A stretch of DNA of 64,000 nt from Dasypus novemcinctus (Eukaryota > Chordata > Mammalia > Cingulata > Dasypodidae), in the NCBI RefSeq assembly GCF_030445035.2, contig NC_080677.1, forward strand, positions 152,831,169 to 152,895,168, read 5' to 3'. Shown piece after piece: positions 21,064 through 32,549 of this stretch. A model generated the notes under the pieces. The model was not told the origin of the DNA and did no database searches. It saw only the letters and a list, made by a program, of their open reading frames with translations. The translations under genes and the position numbers were made by a program. Each line of letters begins with the position of its first letter. Within the stretch, counting starts at the first letter, position 1.

Positions 21064-23587
21064 AAAAACAGATGAGGGAGCCATCTCAGGGGGAAAAAAC
21101 AAAACGAAGAAACAAAAAATCTCCTGTCAGGCAGCCAAGGACCAGATGGCTGCACAGGTAAATTCTACTAATCATTTCAAGAAGAATTAATACCAATCCT
21201 CCTCAAACTCTTCCAAAAAATTGAAGAGGATAGAACATTCTCTAACTCATTCTGTGAAGCCAACACCACACTAATACCAAGCCAGATAAAAATACAAGAA
21301 AAGAAAATTTTAAAAATCACTTGACTGTAGATGTGAGAGTATTTCTGAATTCTCTATTCAGTTCTATTGGTCAATCTATCTATCTTTATGCCAGTATCAT
21401 GATGTTTTTATCACTGTAGCTAAGTAATATGCTTGTTTGTTTTTTAAGATTTTATTTATTATCTTTTAAAGTCATAAAATGGGAGCCCTCTAGCTTAGTT
21501 TTTTTTTTTTTTTTTTTTTTTTTTAAGACCTTTTTTGGCTCAATATAGGAACATATCATCTGCAAATAGCAAATGTTTTAGTTCTTCCTTTCCTATTTGG
21601 GTTCATTTTGTTTCTCTATCTAGCCTAATTGCTCTAGCTAAAATTTCTAGCACAATATTGAATAAGAACAATGACAGTGGGCATCCTTGCCTTGTTCCTG
21701 ATTTCAGTGGGAAAGCTTTCAGTCTTTCACCATTGAGTACAATGCTAGCTGTGGGTTTTTCATTTATGTTGAGAAGGCTTCCTTCTACTCCTATCTTTTG
21801 GAGTGTTTTTATCAAGAAAGGGTGCTCCATTTTACCAAATGCCTTTTCTGCATCAATAGAGAGGATTGTGTGAATTTACTTCTTCAGTTTATTAATGTTA
21901 TTCACTACATCTATAGATGTCTATTAGGTCCAGTTAATTTATCATATTATTTAAGCTCTCTGTTTCTTTATTTATCCTCTGTCCAGATGTTCTATCCAAT
22001 ACTGAGAGTGGTGTATTAAAGTCTCCAACTATTCTTGTAGAGACATCTATTTCTTCCTTCAGCTTTGTCAGTGTGTGCTTCATGTATTGTGGGGCACTCT
22101 GGTTAGGTGCATAAACATTTGGTATAGTTATTTCTTCTTGGTGAATTGCCCCTTTTATTAACATATAATGACCTTCATCTCTTATAACAGTTTTGCATTT
22201 AAAATCAATTTGGCTGATATTAGTATCACTATTCCAGCTCTTTTTTAATTTACTATTTGCATGGAATATCTTTTTCCAACCTTGCACTTTTAACCTGGTT
22301 ATGTCCATACCTCTGAGGTGAGTCTTTTGTAGACAACATATAGAGGGCTCATATTTTTTTAATCCATTCTATCAGTCTATGTCTTTTGATTGGGTAATTC
22401 AAGCCATTAACATTCAAAGTTATTACTGTACATGTATTATTTCATCCATTTTGTCTTTTGGCTTTCAGTGGTCATATTGTACTATTGTCTGTGATTTCAC
22501 TCTCTAATTTACCCTTCCTAATAATCTTCATTTCTACACTCTTCTCCAAGTCCCTCACCCTTGTTTTTTTTTCCTTTCAGGCTGCAGGACTCCCTTTAGT
22601 ATCTCTTGTAATTCTGTTTTTTTTTGTAACAAAGTCTATCAGTTTTTGTTTGTCTGTGAGGACTTTGAACTTACCTTTAATTTTGAAGGACAGTTTTGCC
22701 AGATACAGAATTCTAGGCTGGCAATTTTTCTCTTTCAGTACCTTAAATATGTCATACCACTTTCTTCTTGCCTCCATGGTTTCTGATGAGAGGTTGGCAC
22801 TTAATCTTATCAAAGTTCCCATGTACATTTTGCTTTGCTTTCTTTTTACTGCTTTCAGAATCCTCCATCTCTGATATTTGTCATTCTGAATTTTAGGTGT
22901 CTCAGGGTAGGTTCATTCAGATTTATTCTGTTTGCAGTGCATTATCCTTCTTGGGTAGTAATATTTATGTCCTTCATAAGGGTTGGGAAGTTTTTAGTAA
23001 TTATTTCTTCAATAATTCTTTCTGCCCCTTTTCCATTCTCTTTTCCTTCTGAGACACTGATAATGTGTATGTTTTTTGTGTTTCATGTTGTCATTCAATT
23101 CCCTGAGACCCTGCTCCATTTTTTCCATTCTCTTCTCTTTCTGTTCTCCTGTCTTATCCAGTTAAGATGTTTGGTCTTCAAAATCTCTAATTCTGTTTTC
23201 AAGCAACTCAGATCTGTTCTTATGTGGCTCTACTGTATTTTTAATCTCATCCTTCGTGCCTTTCATTACCATAAGGGCTGTTACTTTTATTTTCAGACTT
23301 TCAAATTGACCTTTATTCTCACCCAGTGTCTTCTTAATATTCTTTATCTTTTTAGTCATATTGTCTTTCAATTCTTTAAATTTATTTAGGAGTTGTGTGA
23401 TTGCCATTAATTAATTGTCTTTATTCCTGCATCTCTTCAGAATACTTGGTTTGTTCCTTTGGCTGGGCCATCTTCCTGTTTCCTAGTATGGCTTGTAATT
23501 TTTTTACTGATGTCTAGGCATCTGAATATCTATTGAATTTACTCTGATGGCCAATTTCCCTCTCTTGCTATTTTTCATTCATAGCTC

Positions 23588-24440
23588 GATATTTGGTTTG
23601 ACTTAGCCTAAGTCTTTAAAATTTCCCCACATAAGTTATCAAAATCATCCCAGGGCTCACTAATGGGGCACAGTTTTTCTTCGCAGGGGTTAGAGTACAG
23701 AGAAACCCCAAATCTGTTTTTGTCTATGTAATTTCCAGGCCAGCCAGCATGTGGTACTCATTAGAACACCTTTTGGGAAGTGGACTTGGCCCAATGGATA
23801 GGGCGTCTGCCTACCACATGGGAGGTCTGTGGTTCATGCCCCAGGCCTCTCTGGCCCATGTGGAGCTGGCCCACATGCAGTGCTAATGCGCGCAAGGAGT
23901 GCCGTGCCGTGCCACACAGGGGTGTCCCCCACGTAGGGGAGCCCCACATGCAAGGAGTGTGCCCCATAAGGAGAGCTGCCCAGAACAAAAGAAAGTGCAG
24001 CCTGCCAAGAATGGTGCTGCACACACGGAGAGATGACACAACAAATGATGCAACAAAAAGAAACATAGATTCCTGGTGCCACTGATAAGGATAGAAGTGG
24101 TCACAGAAGAACACACAGAGAGCAGACAACTGGTGTGTGTGGAGGAAGGCGAGAGAAATAAAAAAAAATTAAATCTTTAAAAAAAAAAAAAACACCACCT
24201 TTTCATGGAAATGTATCTCTTGCCTACTGTTTTTTTTCCCCCAAAGTTCTTCTTTGATATTTGGTTTAACTTATTCTAAGCCTTTAAATTTTTAAATTTC
24301 TCAGTTTAAGTTATCAAAATTGGGGCAGAGATTCATTAATGGGGGTGCAGATTTTCTCCCAGGAGTTAGAGTACAGAGAGACCAAAAGCAGTTTTTATCC
24401 ATGCAATTTCCAAACCATTTAGCAGATGGTGCTCATTAGT
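23588..24440 (-). repeat. Repeated units in L1 5' untranslated region
   Basis: The block starting GATATTTGGTTTGACTTA at 23588 recurs as GATATTTGGTTTAACTTA at 24257, and similarity continues for about 180 bp through GGTTAGAGTACAGAGA. Removing the SINE between them gives a period near 240 bp. This suggests tandem promoter units in the L1 5' region. Confidence 0.65.
23775..24190 (+). mobile_element. DAS-type SINE
   Basis: The long form begins GGGAAGTGGACTTGGCCCA and continues CTACCACATGGGAGGT to a poly-A tail. The flanks GAACACCTTTT (23764-23774) and AACACCACCTTTT (24191-24203) look like a target duplication. It is inserted in the minus-strand L1 promoter region. Confidence 0.9.
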
Positions 24441-25983
24441 GCACATATCCACAGAGGTGTTTCAATCTCTGTTTTCCTTTGTTTAGGTCTGTCCAGAGCT
24501 GAGATTCAAAGTGGGCTCTACTGACCAAAATCACTGAAGAAAAGCACCCCCAACTCTCTCTCCCTTTTCCCTTGTAACAGCTGACAAGGAGGAACGTGAC
24601 TGTTCACCTCTCAGTCAGCTGCAGGGAGTCAGGGGTTTTACCCCAGCTTAATATCTTGACAGTGGGTCAGAAGAGCTCATCCCAGCACCACAGGGGTTTA
24701 ATAACTCACATTTATCATTTTGACTTCTTCATCTCTCTATCCCTTACCCTCCAGGGAGTGGTGAAGCACTGTCCTGGTCTGCTGACCCCCAGACAGTTTT
24801 TGGTTCTTTCTTCATTGTTTTTGTGAGTGTTGAGCCCTGCCTGCCTAATCTGATGACATCTTCCAACAATTCTCCACTTACTTTTAATTTCCTCACATGC
24901 GCTTCCTTGGTCTGCCAGCAGATGGTGCTCTTTGGCAGTCCTCTCAGTTCAATGCGGGTGGGGGGCGGGGGGGAGTGTGTTTGCTGCAACACTGACTGGA
25001 TCAATGTGACAGAGGTTCCTACCTGTAGGCTAATAGCCTGGTATTTCAAACTTTCTCAGAGGCAATTCTCCCATCTTTGTTGCCAGCTCCCTCCCTTTTA
25101 CCAGGTAGGAAATAATTCCACTCCCCTCTGCATCCTCAGCAACCCAGCCTGGAAGAGCTTGTGGGATACAGCAGACCAAATTTGTGGGTCAAAAGGTGAG
25201 TTAGCCTTAGGCTGTGTCCTTCTTACCACTTTCCTGGGGTCCCCTTTGTCTGTAGCCACGCCCCCCCCCGCCCCCGCTCCCCAACCAGGTCTGAGAATTC
25301 AAAAGTGTCTATAGTGTGGGGCAGGATGCTGGCATTTGCAGCTGTGGCTTTTAACTCACAGTTTTGCCGATGCTATCCTTTTCCTTTGTCCCTCTCTCTT
25401 CTGGGTGGTGTTCAGCCTTCCCCTGTCTGTCCTCTGGCTATTTTTCTGGGAGAGAAGAGCATCTCCTGTCTGCCATCTTCCAAGAAGTGCTTTCCCCTAG
25501 GAAATGACTCCCCAGGAAGTTCCAGATATAAGGGTCTATATGTTGGCAAACCCAGGATATGCAGATTCAAGAGGTTCAGCTTATTCTCTAGAGCCATGGT
25601 GGCTAGACTAATGTACTATACAGGTACTGAAACCACCAAGAATTATGATAGAAGAATGGGTGGAGAGAAAGATAGTGATCTATGTGCTATAATCCTCCAG
25701 GAACAAGGAGGAGGGGTCTGGATGTCTGTAGAAGACAATAGGAAGAAGGCATAATTGATGGTAAAATTGGTAGGTATAATGAAAATTTCCCAAAGAATAT
25801 AATTGTCATTATTACTTTTAGGGATGGGAAAAAAGAAAGGCACTTAAAATGTTCAGTTTTAATTACTGACTGTATCTTTATACTCTGGACATATTTTAAC
25901 ATGGACTGTTTTGAGCAACTTTGTAGAAATCATTTGTATTTGCCAGCCAATGCTAAACATGAGGATGTTTTAAGCTTTAGTTA

Positions 25984-26019
25984 TGGACATACTGGACATA
26001 CTGGACATACTGGACATAA
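25984..26019. repeat. Four copies of a 9-bp unit
   Basis: TGGACATAC is repeated head to tail from 25984, with starts at 25984, 25993, 26002 and 26011; the last unit is altered. A minor short tandem repeat. Confidence 0.85.
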
Positions 26020-26642
26020 GCTTTATCTTCTAAGATGGTGTAAGCCACCGAGGAGAGCATAGTTTACCAATTAGTGGGCCTTGGGAATAAGCAGACAAAT
26101 TAGGAATCATCTCCTGCTTTTATTGAAGCATCTTGGGGAGAGATGGTCAAGAAAAGAGCAAGTTCTTGTATCTGACCCTGGAGAAAGAAGCTTTAACACA
26201 CTGAGCCCTAGCTAAGCCCTTGCTAAGACTACAGTGGTTGACATTCATTATCTATCCTGTTTGCATCACAAGAGAAGTTCCAATACTTATGGCTTCCCCT
26301 TGGGCAGAAGTTATTATAAGACCAAGCTGAGTTTGGTAGAGGCAAATACTGTATTCATCATTCATCTTGGGATCAAAGAACAGGAGGAAGGGAAGGCAGG
26401 AGTGTTCAATGCCTCTCTTTCACTACTATTCCTTATCAACAGACTTGTGTGCTAAGGGCTTGAGTAAGAGTGGTGGCGAAGATAATGTCCTTCCATGTGT
26501 ATTTGTTTTATTTTGGCACCTAGCATCTCACACTGGATTCTGGGCAGTCCTCCTCCCCGTCCATGCTCAGGAATTTATATGGATGTAGAGACATATGACA
26601 CATGGACACCAACTAACATGAAATAAAATTTGCTACTTACAC

Positions 26643-26923
26643 TGTAACAGCAAAAGATTCCTCAGGAGAAGAGCTCAAACCCAGCCAGGAATGAAGCAAG
26701 AATGAAAGAAGGGGGTAGACTTGGCTTTTATTAGGGTTAGGAGGTGGAGCTAGGTAGAGGTTCCTGCATGCCATCGAGAGTCTGCGCTATTTGAAATTCC
26801 TACAGGTGTGCAGAGGCAGAGAATGCTGATCTTGCTTAATGAGTCACACAAATGTTGGGCCAAATGGGGAATATGTTAATAGGCAAACTTTAAAGATGGA
26901 TTCAGCCTCCATTTACTAAAACA
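26643..26923 (-). mobile_element. Possible solo LTR
   Basis: A 281-bp segment with TG and CA limits and a minus-strand AATAAA (CCCTAATAAAAGCC, near 26728-26742). Composition differs from the flanks. I see no target duplication and do not recognise the family, so the call rests on ends and the polyadenylation signal only. Confidence 0.35.
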
Positions 26924-27919
26924 GGCCTTCTCATAAGTCAACTGATCACATATTTAAGGCTTGAATAAGAAATGAAATAAGAGGCCTTTGGGAAGTTAAA
27001 GCTATAGTTCTTAGTCCAACTCAATGAAAATGTCCATAGTCAAACCTGTGTCCTCCAAGACAGACAACAAATTTGATGTAGAAGACATGGATAACTGCAA
27101 CTAGATGCTGGAAAAGTGATGTATATTCAGGATTCCTGATATCTCTTATGGCTCAGTCCATGAAGAGGTGGTCTATATTTGATTCTGAAAGTGACTGAAT
27201 TTTATATCTTTCATTCCAGGAAAGCTTCTCCCATTTTTCTAGCTTACTACAGAAGTATCTAGGGCCACTATCTGTTTAAAGAGAGGTATTATTGTCTATG
27301 ATTTACAAATGAAAAATGAGATGACTCAGATTTCTTAGTTGAGGTGATAGGGATGAAATTGTAATCTGAGTTTCTTGCTAGGCTCTGGCTGGATTAGTCT
27401 CCAGGTTTTTGATCTGACACATGCTGCTAATACTGAGTCATAAAAAAAGAGCTAACAGCATTTATTTCATAAGCTGGGGCTTGAATGGAAATAATATTTA
27501 GGGATATATGTATATTCTTTAGTCAAATTATCTTGGGAAAGATTTTATTCTCTTGGAGAATCACACTATACAGATATTAAAGGTTTGGGAGTAGTCCTGC
27601 TGTACGAGACTCTGATTTTATATGATTGTTTCCTTAAACTTTTTTCCCATACAAAACAATTAACAAAATTAACATATTTTGGAACAGTGTTTGGAAAAAT
27701 ACAGTTGAAAAATGTCAGTGTGTAGGATTGAAAAAGATAAGATCTTTTCATACTGTTCTCTTTGTTCTTCATTACATGTAGAGAGCAAGGGCTTTCATCC
27801 CAATCACTCTATAGACCAAGCTCTCCTTAAAGTAACCCATAATTTCCATGTTATTAAATCCAGGTGATATTTTCCATCATCATCTTAATTGACTTGTGAG
27901 GAACATTTGACATTGATTT

Positions 27920-28388
27920 TCATTCATTTTTAAATTAAACTTTTAATTTTAGAATAATTTTATATTTACAGAAGATAGAACAGTTTCCTTGTTCCTCATA
28001 CCCAGTGTTGCTTACTATTAACTACATTAGTATGGTACATTTGTCACAATCAGTGCACCAATGCCGACACATTATTATTAACTTCAGTCTGTACTTGATT
28101 TAAATTTCTTTATTTTCTATCTAGTGTCCTTTTCTTTCTGCTTCAGGATTCCATCTATGACACCACATTACTTTTAGTTGTCATATCTCTTTAGGCTACT
28201 CTTGGCTATGACAGTTTCTTGGACTTTTCATGTTTTTGACGACTTGACAATTTTGAAGAGTACTGGTCAATCATTTTGGAGAATATCACTAAATTGAGAT
28301 TTGCCTGATATTTTTCTCATGATTAGACTAGAAATATAAGTTTTGAGGAAGATAGTAACACAGATTTATGCCATTTTCATCACATCAT
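27920..28388 (-). mobile_element. Old mammalian L1 3' untranslated fragment
   Basis: The plus strand carries blocks familiar from ancient L1M 3' ends in antisense: ATTTTATATTTACAGAA, TGGTACATTTGTCA, TTTAGTTGTCATATCTCTTTAG and TTTTGAAGAGTACTGGTCA. Divergence is high, fitting an old eutherian copy. Confidence 0.65.
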
Positions 28389-29832
28389 TGCTGTTGTTTT
28401 TAATTGTTTCCACTATGAGTATATCCAAACATTTCCATGCACCCTGGACACATCTCTATATTGCAGAGGCTAGATTAGTTTAAAGGTTAGATATAGAATA
28501 CATATTGATTTGGAAAAATTCTACATCCTATCTTTTTCTTTTCTTTTTTCCTAATTATTGAGCTTCTCTTCACAAGAGCCTTAGATCACAGTAATTCATA
28601 TATACAATATACAGTACTCCCACATATCCATTATAAAGCCTTTTCCCTTCCATAGTGATAATCTTTTAATTTATTCATATTATATTTACTGAAACTGATG
28701 TACAGATATTGAAACAATAGCTTTCTAACAAGGTAACATTTGTGTTTACATTGTGGTTTATACTTTAGGCTATACAGTTTTCTAGATTTTTAGGTATCCT
28801 ATGCTTTACATTATGGTTTACATTATTAGTCTGTCGTCCCCTATATGTTTTTGGTGTAATAGTACATGTTTTATATCCATCCTTGTGTATTCTTGTGAAA
28901 CACTTCTTTAGCCCTCACATTTACCTTGGTTCCATCTATTCACTATCTATTTCCCCCTCCCCTTGGGGCCCACAGTGACAATCAGTCTTCATTTCTTGAG
29001 GAGCCATGTTCATACTTGCAACAGTGTTGAGGGCTTGACTTGCTCAACTGCCCTAATGCCCTGGGAGCCACCCTTTCTCTTGAGAGATACAGTTCCCTCT
29101 ATTTGATGGCATTAGTCCTCCCCAGGATGTGGGTCTACCTTCACTCTCGTTATATGGGTCTCTACCCAATGGTATAACCCACTCTGGCAAAATGAGCATT
29201 CAGATATTCCCTAGGAGTCTGTCCTGCATCAGATTATCCCCTTTGAGTATCTTAAACAGGTAACTTTCCTAATTATATTTTGAAAAGGTTTTCTCAGCAT
29301 TATACTTTCAACCAACACCTGACAATCTCTTATGTTCGTATGTTGCCCCACCCTCTCCCCAACTTCTTGGGCAATATTACCCATCCGCCCATCCCTAGCC
29401 CCCCTCAAACCCGCAAAGCCCCACCCAAAGGTAACCCTATGCCCCCATTTTATCTCTTCCTTGTGCACATACTTACCTCCAGCTTATCATAGATTTTACC
29501 CATGTAGATGTCAGCTTACATCCTTCCTATACCCCCCGATTTCCTGTAAGCCTATCTTCCAGTCTCTAGCTCTCTGAGGCAGCTTGCTTATTTCATATCA
29601 TTGAGGTCATGTAGTATTTGTCCTTCAATGCCTGGGTTGCTTCACTCAACATAAGGTTCTCAAGATTCATCCATGTTATCACGTGTGTTTGTAGTGTATT
29701 TGTTCTTAAAGCCGAGTAGTATTCCATTGTATGTATATACCACATTTTATTGATCCACTCATCTGTTGATGGGCATTTGGGTTGATTCCAATTTTTGGCG
29801 ATAGTGAACAATGCTGCTATGAAAACATGTGG
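28389..29832 (-). mobile_element. L1 fragment: ORF2 end and 3' untranslated region
   Basis: The minus-strand equivalent of 52955-54655 in the full-length L1. 29832-29593 encodes the ORF2 C-terminus (KMWYIHTMEYYSALRTNT readable) and 29590-28389 its 3' untranslated region, stopping short of the usual terminus. It is truncated at both ends. Confidence 0.85.
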
Positions 29833-30320
29833 TATTTGATTGAAAATGGGCTAGTATGTCACAGGACCCCAGAAAGACGCTGGAAATAGAGGTACCTGGG
29901 GGTTTGTGTTTGAAATAATCATGATTCCTTTAAAAGCAGAGTTTTCTCTGGCTAGCAGCAGATGGGAAGTTAGATTTGAAGCGCAGCAAGGATTTGCCCT
30001 ACCGCAGTTGACTGTGAAGATGGAAGGGCCATGTGAGAAGGAATGCAGGTGGTCCTGAGGAGGAAAGAGCGACCCCTGCTGCCGGACTGCAAGGGAGTGG
30101 GGACCTCAGAATGATGACTGCAGGGGCTGATTCCATTAATGCTGAAAGGTATTCTCCCAGAGCCTCCCTATAACAGCACAGGCTCACCAACACCTTGGCT
30201 TCAGCCTTGCCAGTCCCTGAGCAGAGAACCTGACCTTCAGAGCTCTGTGCTAATAAATGGGGGTGTTTTAAGCTGCCAAATTTGTAGTAATTTGTTACAC
30301 AGCAATAGAAAACTAACATA
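29833..30320 (+). mobile_element. MLT1-type MaLR LTR
   Basis: The right half matches the well-known end of mammalian MLT1/MaLR LTRs: GACTGTGAAGATGGAAG, GGAATGCAGGTGG, CTAATAAATGGGGGTGTTTTAAG, AATTTGTTACACAGCAATAG and AACTAACATA. AATAAA at about 30254 is the likely polyadenylation signal. The left limit abuts L1 and is approximate. Confidence 0.75.
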
Positions 30321-30367
30321 CAAGGCCTACCACACAGAGAAGTACCTTGAAAGTATTTTGAGAGATA

Positions 30368-30780
30368 GGGAAGTGGATTTAGCTCAATGGATAGAGCATC
30401 CGCCTACCACATGGGAGGCCCAAGGTTCAAACCTGGGCCTCCTGACCCGTGTGGTGAGCTGGCCCACATGTAGTGCTGATGCGCACAAGAAGTGCCGTGC
30501 CATACAGGGGTGTCCCCCACATAGGAGAGCCCTACGCGCAAGGAGTGTGCCCCGTAAGGAGAGCAGCCCCACATGAAAACAGTGCAGCCTGCACAGGAGT
30601 GGGGCCGCATATATGGAGAGCTGACGCAGCAAGATGACGCAACAAAAAGAGACACAGATTCCCAGTGCTGCTGACAAGAATGCAGGCGGACACAGAAGAA
30701 GACAAAGCGAATGGGCACAGGGAGCAAACTGGGAGAGGGGAGGGGAGAGAAATAAATAAAAAAGAAATCTTTAAAAAAAA
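30368..30780 (+). mobile_element. DAS-type SINE
   Basis: The long form starts GGGAAGTGGATTTAGCTCAA, which stays closer to a tRNA A box (TAGCTCAATGG) than other copies here. It continues CTACCACATGGGAGG, GTTCAAACC (B box) and a GAGAAATAAATAAAAA tail. Confidence 0.9.
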
Positions 30781-31822
30781 ATTATACTGAGAGGAGATGT
30801 ACTTGTAGGAAGAGAAATTAATCCAGGAGGGCCTGTAAGAGATAGGGGATGTAAGTGTAAGTAAAAAAACTAAAATATAAAATAAAATAAAAATTAGTCA
30901 AACCTTTTGTTGTGCAAATAAGTATCTATGCAGAGAAGAAAGTAAAAGGAAAAATTATATATATAAAATACTAAACTAAAACTTCAATGGCTGGCAAGAA
31001 GACATGGGAGAGATGCTGAGATGCACGTCTTTTCTAGAGAGAAGATACAGATATCCATATCCTGAGAGCATGAGAAGGAAAAATATGGGCCTTAAATTAG
31101 TGTAACCCCAGAAAAATAAATATAGGAAATCAATGAAATACATAGCAAATAAATAAGAAGCACTAGCACAAGTAAAAGCTGATTCTTTGATACGACTACA
31201 AAGAGAGACAAATCTCTGAAAGGGTGACCAAGGGGGAGGGCAAACATTATATAGAATGATAAAGGGAAAATAACATTAAATAATGCAGACTTTTACAAGG
31301 AAAATTACGAACAATGATGTAGTAATAGATACAAATTCTAGATAAGTTCAGGAGAAATGAAATTCCAAGATTAATATAAGAGGGACAAAAATCAATTGAG
31401 ACAATAAGAAAATCAGAGTCCCCTTTTCTTTCCACAAAAAGATTCCTTTTCACAACAAATCAGCCATATATCTAAGATTTTCAGGGAATTCCTTACTTAT
31501 AAAACTATTTCAGGAAATAGAAGGAAAGATGCCCAAATTATTTTATCATTGCAAAACTAGAAAATATTGTACAAGAAAATAATAAAATTAGTGGCCCATT
31601 TCACTGGTGAACATAGATGGGAAAATCCCTAAATTAAACATTATCTAATCAAATCCAAATAGGTATTTAAAATAAAATATAGCATGAACAAGTAGGCTTT
31701 ATCTTAGGAATGTAAGAACATTCAGATCTAGTAGTTAAACCCAACATTTCTGTCAACTAGTGGAGAAAATTCTAATAATCTCATTAAGATGTATTTTAAA
31801 AGCATTTAAAAAACTAAGAATA

Positions 31823-32064
31823 CTAAGAGGTTGTTGATGTGGGAGGAGAGGAGTGAGGGGGAGTGAGGGTATAAGGGAACCTCTTATATTTTTTGAATGT
31901 AACATTTTTTGTGATATATGTATCTTCAAAAAATACAATTTAAAAAATTGATGGGGTGGGGGCTGGGGAGTGGGGTATATGGGAATCTCTTTTGTTTTTT
32001 AATGTAATGTTTTGTGTTATCTATTAACTTTAAAAAAAGATAATTAAAAAATAAAAAATAAACA
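31823..32064 (+). mobile_element. Tiny L1 3'-end insertion, tandemly doubled
   Basis: Two consecutive copies (about 31828-31945 and 31946-32064) of the terminal roughly 110 bp of an L1, each with a G-rich purine block and then TTTTTAATGTAA/TTTGAATGTAACA and an A-rich end. The pair is flanked by AAAAAACTAAGAATA at 31808-31822 and 32065-32079, a perfect 15-bp target duplication, so both arrived in one event. Confidence 0.8.
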
Positions 32065-32111
32065 AAAAAACTAAGAATAGAAGGTATACCCTTGACTTTA
32101 AAAAAAGTCCA

Positions 32112-32549
32112 AGGGAAGTGAACTTGGCCCAGTAGATAAGGAGTCTGTCTACCACATGGGAGGTCCAAGGTTCAAACCCCAGGCCTCCTTAACCCGTGTG
32201 GAGCTGGCCCATGCGCAGCGCTGATGTGTGCAAGGAGTGCCCTGCCATGCAGGGGTGTCCCCTGCATAGGGGAGCCCCATGCACAAGGAGTGCACCCCGT
32301 AAGGAGAGCCGCCCAGTGCAAAAGAAAGTACAGCCTGCCCAGGAATGGCACCACACACACGGAGAGCTGATGCAGCAAGACGACGCAACAAAAAGAAACA
32401 CAGATTCCCATACTGCTGACAACAACAGAAGTGGATAAAAACAAGAATACACAACAAATGGACACAGAGAACAGACAAAGGGGGGGGGGGGGGAAGGGGG
32501 AAGGGGGAAGGGGAAGGGGAGAGAAATAAATAAAATAAATCTTAAAAAA
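32112..32549 (+). mobile_element. DAS-type SINE
   Basis: The long form has CTACCACATGGGAGGTCCAA, a long G-rich tract (32478-32520) and poly-A. The perfect target duplication AAAAAAAGTCCA is at 32100-32111 and 32550-32561. Confidence 0.93.

Larger units (their letters stand above)
18531..21310 (+). mobile_element. Degraded L1, ORF1 end through ORF2 start
   Basis: The order is the ORF1 C-terminal region (18531-18780, containing CCATGGAGGAAAGAAGGCAG), an inter-ORF region, ORF2 endonuclease (about 19000-19650, with coding for GDFNTPL near 19350) and the segment leading to the reverse transcriptase up to 20325. Three SINEs interrupt it, and L1 sequence resumes at about 21090 with GGACCAGATGGCTGCACAGG. 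All frames are broken. Confidence 0.8.
21310..25490 (-). mobile_element. Degraded, rearranged L1 on minus strand
   Basis: Read leftward: 5' untranslated region 25490-23480, ORF1 about 23480-22450 (coiled-coil and RRM segments visible antisense), ORF2 endonuclease 22450-21911, then an abrupt jump at about 21911 to the reverse transcriptase (21910-21530; [10 protein letters not shown] is readable). A run of about 25 Ts at 21500-21525 and a short later-ORF2 piece (21310-21440) follow. The part between endonuclease and reverse transcriptase is deleted. The 5' end contains a GCCATCTTCCAAGAAG block, the complement of the L1 promoter AAGATGGC motif. A DAS SINE sits at 23775-24190. Confidence 0.75.
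25491..27919. other. Mostly single-copy DNA, no gene seen
   Basis: No conserved coding pattern, splice architecture or RNA gene is apparent. It contains a four-unit 9-bp repeat at 25984-26019 and a possible LTR at 26643-26923. Open frames here are short and lack recognisable motifs. Confidence 0.6.
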
